Source: Acidaminococcus fermentans DSM 20731 (lineage in GTDB: Bacteria > Bacillota > Negativicutes > Acidaminococcales > Acidaminococcaceae). From it: a DNA stretch of 64,000 nucleotides. Position 1 is the first letter of the stretch. Every line of letters begins with the position of its first letter. Below the pieces are notes generated by a model. It was not told where the DNA came from and made no database searches. It saw only the letters and a program-made list of their open reading frames with translations. A program made the position numbers and the translations under genes. Below, piece by piece: positions 59,574 through 64,000 of the stretch. Location: the NCBI RefSeq assembly GCF_000025305.1, contig NC_013740.1:1302001-1366000 (forward strand). The letters are read 5' to 3'.

Positions 59574-60500
59574 TTATTCGATGACTTTGGCCCCTTCCGG
59601 ATCGATGTCCAGATAATGCAGGGCCGTTTCCATATTCCGCTTCCGGAAGGGTTCGGCCATGGCCTCCCCCACTTTCCGGGCATCGGTATCCGCCGGCACA
59701 TAGGCCAGCAGGGTGGAACCGGCACCGGAAATGATCCCGTTGTAGGCACCGGCCTGCCGGGCCCCTTCCAGGGCTTCCTCCGCCCCGGGGATCAGGGGCA
59801 GCCGGTAGGGCTGATGGAGTCTGTCTTCCAGGGCCGTCCGCAGGAAATGGTAGTCCCCGGTAAGCAGGGACCCTACCAGGAGGGCCGCCCGGCTCACATT
59901 GTACACCGCATCCCGGTGGGGCACCTGCTTGGGCAGGGCCGCCCGGGCCTTGGAGGTGGGCAGGGGCAGGGAAGGCACCAGCACCACCAGCTGGAGAGGT
60001 TTGGCCAGGGCCAGTTTCAGGCTCTCCACTTTGCCCCCTTCCATCACGTTCACGGTGATGCCTCCCAGAATGGCCGGGGCCACATTGTCCGGATGGCCTT
60101 CGATCAAGGTGGCTTCCGTCACCAGCTCTTCTTTGGAAAGAGGGTTCCCAGCCAGTGCATTGGCTGCGGTCAGCCCGGCCACAATGGCCGTGGAGCTGCT
60201 GCCCAGGCCCCGGGATACGGGCACCTGGATCCGGGACGTGATCCGCAGTCCGGTGGCCGGCTGGCCCAGCTTCTCCCACAGGGTGTAGAAGGCGGAAGCC
60301 GCCAGGTTGTTCCGGCCCTGGGGCAGGGATGCGGAATCCTGGCCTTCGGCCGTGGCCGTGACCCCTTCCCCTTCCGGCACCAGTTCATAGGTAAATACAT
60401 TGTACAGGGTACAGGCCAGTCCCAGGCAGTCGAACCCAGGTCCGCAGTTGGCGGAAGTGGCCGGGACCCGTACCGTGACTTTTCTGCGCATATCTGCCAT
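59574..60500 (-). CDS. thrB: Homoserine kinase
   Basis: A 308-residue GHMP kinase that phosphorylates homoserine. The start is the ATG at 60500 after GAGGGG; an upstream extension of the frame runs into hom. Motifs are VRVPATSANCGPGFDCLGLA, PVSRGLGSSSTAIVAGLTAA (the GHMP loop near residue 88) and ISGAGSTLLAYV. It lies 16 bases after hom. thrC is not in the window. Confidence 0.94.
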   Translation of the reverse strand: MADMRRKVTVRVPATSANCGPGFDCLGLACTLYNVFTYELVPEGEGVTATAEGQDSASLPQGRNNLAASAFYTLWEKLGQPATGLRITSRIQVPVSRGLGSSSTAIVAGLTAANALAGNPLSKEELVTEATLIEGHPDNVAPAILGGITVNVMEGGKVESLKLALAKPLQLVVLVPSLPLPTSKARAALPKQVPHRDAVYNVSRAALLVGSLLTGDYHFLRTALEDRLHQPYRLPLIPGAEEALEGARQAGAYNGIISGAGSTLLAYVPADTDARKVGEAMAEPFRKRNMETALHYLDIDPEGAKVIE

Positions 60501-60516
60501 GATCAGCCCCTCTTCC

Positions 60517-61824
60517 TCATTCCAGGGTGCTGTCTTCCACCCGGATGATGTTGCAGATCCGGGCCACGACAGCCAGTTTGGACAGGGCGTCGGCGGCTTT
60601 CCGCAGGGCAAATTCCGATACCCCGTAGGTGATCACCACGATTTCCGCCAGGGTGCCCAGGGACCGTTTTTGGACAACGGTTTTCAGGCTGACCTTGTTT
60701 TCCCCGAAGGCGGAGGCAATGGTGGCCCATACCCCGGGCTGATCTTCCACCAGCATCCGGATGTAGCAGGGGGAGATGATTTCTTCCGGGGGCAGCATGG
60801 GTTTGGCTTCGTAGCAGGTGCAGCCCACCCGGCCAGTGCAGCCGGCCAGGATGTTCCGGGTGCTTTCGATGATGTCCCCGCAAACGGCACTGGCTGTGGG
60901 CATCCGTCCGGCCCCCCGGCCGAAGAACATGGCTTCGCCCACCGGCTGGCCTTCCACGTACACGGCGTTGAACACATCGTTGACCGTGGCCAGAGGATGG
61001 TCCTTCCGGAGCATGGTGGGATGGACCCGGGCGCTGACGCCCTTGCCCTCCTTCTGCTTGGCAATGCCCAGAAGCTTGATCACATAGCCCAGTTCATCGG
61101 CATATTCAATGTCCCGGGAAGAGATCTTGTCGATGCCTTCCACGTACACATCGTCCAGCCCCACCCGGCTGTTGAAGGCAATGGAGGCCAGGATGGCGAT
61201 TTTCCGGGCTGCGTCGAAACCGCCTACATCGGCGGTGGGGTCGCTTTCCGCATAGCCCTTGTCCTGGGCTTCCTTCAGGACTTCCGCAAAATCCATGTGC
61301 TCCTGGGTCATCTTGGTGAGCATGTAGTTGGTGGTCCCGTTGATGATCCCCATGATCTTGCTGATCCGGTTGGCGGCCAGGCTTTCCTTCAGAGGACGGA
61401 TAATGGGGATGCCCCCGGCCACGGCGGCTTCAAACAGGAAATCCACATGGTGGGCGGCTGCCAGTTCGAACAGTTCCTTCCCGTGGGTGGCCACCACATC
61501 CTTGTTGGCGGTAACCACGTTCTTCCCGCCCCGGAGGGCGGCTTCCATGTATTCCAGGGCCGGATGTTCCCGTCCCATCAGTTCCACCACGATGCTGATG
61601 TCCGGATCGTTGACGATGTCCTCGATCTTGTCGGTGGTGGGCAGACTGGCATCCAGGGCCCGGACTTTTTCCGGATGACGGGCCAGGACTTTTTTGATCT
61701 GGATTTCCGCTCCTACCCGTTCCGTGATCAGGTCCCGGTTCTGGTTCAGCACCAGGATCACGCCGCCCCCAACGGTGCCGGCGCCCAGCAGTCCAATGTT
61801 GATCTGTTTCATTTTATTCGCCAT
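60517..61824 (-). CDS. hom: Homoserine dehydrogenase
   Basis: A 435-residue NAD(P)-dependent enzyme that reduces aspartate semialdehyde to homoserine. The Rossmann motif LLGAGTVGGGV is near residue 13, the catalytic segment GGIPIIRPLKESLAANRI near residue 146, GYAESDPTADVGGFDAARK near 210, and an ACT domain (MLVEDQPGVWATIASAF) is C-terminal for threonine feedback. RBS GGGGAGGATG precedes the ATG. It shares substrate with DapA. Confidence 0.95.
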   Translation of the reverse strand: MANKMKQINIGLLGAGTVGGGVILVLNQNRDLITERVGAEIQIKKVLARHPEKVRALDASLPTTDKIEDIVNDPDISIVVELMGREHPALEYMEAALRGGKNVVTANKDVVATHGKELFELAAAHHVDFLFEAAVAGGIPIIRPLKESLAANRISKIMGIINGTTNYMLTKMTQEHMDFAEVLKEAQDKGYAESDPTADVGGFDAARKIAILASIAFNSRVGLDDVYVEGIDKISSRDIEYADELGYVIKLLGIAKQKEGKGVSARVHPTMLRKDHPLATVNDVFNAVYVEGQPVGEAMFFGRGAGRMPTASAVCGDIIESTRNILAGCTGRVGCTCYEAKPMLPPEEIISPCYIRMLVEDQPGVWATIASAFGENKVSLKTVVQKRSLGTLAEIVVITYGVSEFALRKAADALSKLAVVARICNIIRVEDSTLE

Positions 61825-61897
61825 ACCCTCATCCTCCCCGGTTAATAAGGGCTGCCACAGGGGCAGCCCGAAATGGTTCTATACACCTATAAGAGTC

Positions 61898-62012
61898 TTT
61901 AGTCTCTAGTCTCTAGTCCCTAGTCTGCAGCCGTTGGAAAAAATTTGCCCCTGGCAAATTTTACCCTTCAGCTAGTGACTAGTGACAGGTTGTGAAATTG
62001 AATTTCACAACC
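61898..62012. repeat. Heptamer repeats and two hairpins between the ACT gene and hom
   Basis: Four seven-base units of the TAGTCTC type (61898-61925) and two CTAGTGA units (61972-61985) relate to the array at 50723. Between them AAAATTTGCC/GGCAAATTTT (about 61941-61963) and after them TTGTGAAATT/AATTTCACAA (about 61989-62010) form hairpins. The latter likely ends the ACT-protein transcript. Confidence 0.75.
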
Positions 62013-62013
62013 A

Positions 62014-62466
62014 TTAATCCACCTGGCCCAGTACATCCAGCCGCTTCACCCCTTCGATGAGGCGCAGCTTGTCCATCAGGGCTTCCATATCGATGTTCAG
62101 GTATTTGGTCTCCACGGAAATGGTGGTGTTGGCCACTCCCTGGAGAGGCACGCCCTGGTTGATGGTGATCACGCTGCCTCCGTCTGCAGCAATGGTATTG
62201 AGCACACTGGAAAGAACCCCGGGCTTGTGTTCCAGCAGCAGGGAGATGGTGATGACTTTTTCCTTGCTGGCATCATAGAACGGGAATACATAATCCTTGT
62301 ATTTGTAGTAAGCACTGCGGCTGAGCCCCACCTTGCTTACGGCTTCGTTCACCGTCTTCATCTTTCCCCGTTTCAGGATCTCCTTTACCAGGATGGTCTT
62401 TTTGATTGCTTCCGGAAGAATTTCCTCTCTGACTAAGTAAAATTCCGATTTCCTCTCGTTGTTCAT
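62014..62466 (-). CDS. UPF0735-type ACT domain protein
   Basis: A 150-residue protein. A helix-turn-helix-like N-terminus (RGKMKTVNEAVSKVGLSRSA) precedes YYKYKDYVFPF and a C-terminal ACT domain (ISLLLEHKPGVLSSVLNTIA), the layout of PheB/UPF0735 proteins. It may sense an amino acid and regulate the hom-thrB genes immediately downstream; this is inference from position. Confidence 0.85.
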   Translation of the reverse strand: MNNERKSEFYLVREEILPEAIKKTILVKEILKRGKMKTVNEAVSKVGLSRSAYYKYKDYVFPFYDASKEKVITISLLLEHKPGVLSSVLNTIAADGGSVITINQGVPLQGVANTTISVETKYLNIDMEALMDKLRLIEGVKRLDVLGQVD

Positions 62467-62539
62467 GTGTAATCTATCCTTTCCACAAGAATGTTAATCC
62501 TTCCTAGGTAGACATTATATCATACAGTTCTGCAGAATG

Positions 62540-63532
62540 CTACTCTTTCTTCAATGTCCTTTTCATCAGGTCTTCAATGGCCCGTTTCACGTCCTTGCCC
62601 TGGAACAGCACCTGGTACAGCTGTTCGATGATGGGCATTTCCACCTGATGGGTCCGGGCCAGCTCCCGGACCACCGGAGTGGCGTTGATGCCTTCGATGA
62701 CCATCCGGGTGCCTCCGGTGATCTCTTCCAAAGTCTTTCCCCGAGCCAGGGCATAGCCGGCGGACCGGTTCCGGCTGAGAGGACTGGTGCAGGTGGCAAT
62801 CAGATCCCCCACCCCGGCCAATCCGAAAAAGGTGGCCCGGTGGGCCCCCAACTTCATCCCCAGACGGGTGAGCTCCGCCAGGCCCCGGGTGATCAGCCCG
62901 GCCTGGGCATTTTCTCCGAAGCCCATGCCGGAGAGCATGCCTCCCACCAGGGCGATGCAGTTCTTTACACAGCCGCACAGCTCCACCCCGATCAGATCCG
63001 GAGAAGTATAGGGCCGGAAATAGGGGGTCAGGAAGCACTGCTGGAGGAACCGGGCTTCCTTCATGTTCCGGCAGGCGATCACCGTGGCCGCCGGCTGCTT
63101 CTGGGCGATTTCCCGGGCCAGGTTGGGCCCGCTGAGGGCAGCAATGGCCCGGGCGTGAGGGAATGTCTCCTCCAGAATATCCGTCATCAGCTTGTGGGTG
63201 GACAAATCGAACCCCTTGGTACAGGACAGGATCACCTGGCTGCGGCAATCGGTGAAGCGGGCCGCCTGCCGGGCAATGGTCCCCATGCCCTTGGAGGGCA
63301 CCACGAACACCAGCACTTCAGCGCCCTCCAGGGCTTCCTGCAGGTCTGCGGTAACCTGAATGGAAGGGGACAGCCGGAAATCCGGCAGATAATCGGCATT
63401 GCACCGGGTTTCCCGGATCCGGGCCGCTTTTTCCGGGTTCCGGGCCCAAAGGGCCACCTCCCGTCCATTGTCCGCCAGGATCTGGGCCAGTACCGTCCCC
63501 CAGCTGCCGGCTCCAATGACTGCTGCTTTCAT
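62540..63532 (-). CDS. gpsA: Glycerol-3-phosphate dehydrogenase [NAD(P)+]
   Basis: A 330-residue enzyme making sn-glycerol 3-phosphate for phospholipids. AVIGAGSWGTVLAQILADNG is the N-terminal nucleotide motif, LSCTKGFDLST and LSGPNLAREIAQKQPAATVI follow, and the catalytic Lys is in GCVKNCIALVGGM near residue 190. With plsY upstream it forms a phospholipid-precursor pair, separated by two hairpins. Confidence 0.95.
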   Translation of the reverse strand: MKAAVIGAGSWGTVLAQILADNGREVALWARNPEKAARIRETRCNADYLPDFRLSPSIQVTADLQEALEGAEVLVFVVPSKGMGTIARQAARFTDCRSQVILSCTKGFDLSTHKLMTDILEETFPHARAIAALSGPNLAREIAQKQPAATVIACRNMKEARFLQQCFLTPYFRPYTSPDLIGVELCGCVKNCIALVGGMLSGMGFGENAQAGLITRGLAELTRLGMKLGAHRATFFGLAGVGDLIATCTSPLSRNRSAGYALARGKTLEEITGGTRMVIEGINATPVVRELARTHQVEMPIIEQLYQVLFQGKDVKRAIEDLMKRTLKKE

Positions 63533-63558
63533 CGTTTCAACTCCTTTGCATTAAAAAA

Positions 63559-63642
63559 GGGACTGTTGCCTGGGCAACAGCCCCTTTGGCCGCAATCCGC
63601 GACCCAAGGCCCGCGACCGGGGTGTGAATCCTTTCACACCCC
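63559..63642. terminator. Two hairpins between plsY and gpsA
   Basis: GGGACTGTTGC/GCAACAGCCCC (63559-63584) belongs to the recurrent TGTTGC hairpin family. GGGTGTGAA/TTTCACACCC (about 63620-63641) follows the plsY stop. Neither has a strong T-run on the minus strand. Confidence 0.6.
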
Positions 63643-63644
63643 TA

Positions 63645-64000
63645 TCATTTCTTCCAATGCCCCTGCCGGATCTTGCTTTCGGTTCCGTTTTTCAGGCGGA
63701 TCATGTTCTGGTAATGGCGGGCCACCACTACGGCGGCACACAGGCCCACAAAGGCCACAAGCCGGCCGTCATAGCCCAGATACCAGGCGGAAAAAGGCGC
63801 CGCCAGAGCCGCCAGGATGGACCCCAGGGACACATACCGGGTGACGAACACCGTGGCCAGCCAGATGGTCAGGGCAAACACCGCCACTTCCGGCATGAAG
63901 TACAGCAGGATCCCCAGACCGGTGGCCACACCCTTGCCTCCTTTGAACCCGCACATCCAGGAAAAACTGTGTCCCAGGATGGCACAGGTGGCGCACAGGA
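63645..64000 (-). CDS. plsY: Glycerol-3-phosphate acyltransferase PlsY (N-terminus cut by window edge)
   Basis: The frame is open through base 64000, so the first part lies outside. The conserved sequence HSFSWMCGFKGGKGVATGLG (the GFKGGKGVAT motif of PlsY) is at the visible start, followed by three hydrophobic segments and YVSLGSILAALAAPFSAWYL. It uses acyl-phosphate to acylate glycerol 3-phosphate made by GpsA. Stop at 63645-63647. Confidence 0.93.
   Translation of the reverse strand, partial: LCATCAILGHSFSWMCGFKGGKGVATGLGILLYFMPEVAVFALTIWLATVFVTRYVSLGSILAALAAPFSAWYLGYDGRLVAFVGLCAAVVVARHYQNMIRLKNGTESKIRQGHWKK

Overview
The window reads as chromosomal DNA from an anaerobic, diderm member of the Firmicutes (class Negativicutes). 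My best guess is an Acidaminococcus-like glutamate fermenter. The reasons are: Gram-positive style regulation (SAM-I and lysine riboswitches, a DUF1659/DUF2922/YvrJ cluster); an outer-membrane secretin in a Tad pilus locus, so two membranes; anaerobe enzymes (class III ribonucleotide reductase, desulfoferrodoxin); and a sodium/glutamate symporter. The genus is inference. No rRNA or tRNA gene was seen; the only stable RNA gene recognised is tmRNA.

Layout. 1-4.6 kb is visibly more AT-rich than most of the rest: a type I restriction methylase (cut by the window edge), an Lrp-type regulator and a periplasmic metallo-beta-lactamase-fold protein. 4.4-6.3 kb is a SAM-riboswitch-controlled methionine importer (metN-metI, with no metQ beside it). 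6.4-15.9 kb is a Tad/Flp pilus locus on the minus strand (cpaB, cpaC, two CpaE-like ATPases, tadB, flp, tadE, cpaF, tadC) followed by a DUF192 gene. 16.1-19.4 kb holds a plus-strand pair, an FAD oxidoreductase and a polytopic GT-C-like membrane protein. 19.5-23.9 kb is a lysine-riboswitch operon dapB-asd-lysC-dapA. 23.9-27.3 kb has dut, a ThiE/TenI-like gene, desulfoferrodoxin, small unknowns and ssrA. 27.7-31 kb is nrdG-nrdD, in which NrdD carries a fused C-terminal redoxin domain. 31.1-32.4 kb is gltS. 32.7-42.5 kb is one long minus-strand operon miaB-mutS-mutL-methyltransferase-miaA-hfq-xerD-htpX. 42.6-48.1 kb is a type III restriction-modification island flanked by intergenic repeats. 48.1-50.2 kb is a small module: a sigma-like factor and DnaI/DnaC-like loader divergent from DUF1659-DUF2922-YvrJ genes. 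50.3-58.7 kb has a secreted repeat protein and a dense minus-strand run (SSS symporter, glucosaminidase, trmL, PTPS, folE2, folP, folK, membrane protein, glycosyltransferase). 58.9-64 kb has a UPF0173 hydrolase, ACT protein-hom-thrB, gpsA and a truncated plsY.

Amino-acid biosynthesis is spread over two loci that share aspartate semialdehyde (lysine branch at 19.5-23.9 kb, threonine branch at 59.5-62.5 kb). Intergenic DNA is unusually rich in short repeats: octamer AAGTGGTT arrays, heptamer CTAGTGA/CTAGAGA arrays, TTGACAGCTGAC-like decamers, recurrent TGTTGC hairpins and GC-rich interspersed elements.

The most interesting items are the sigma/loader/DUF1659-DUF2922-YvrJ module with almost no space between divergent start codons, the NrdD-redoxin fusion, a CExxHGH pterin synthase in a folate cluster lacking folB, a type III methylase gene whose centre is compositionally foreign, and an unexplained terminator-ended element at 47.46-47.79 kb.
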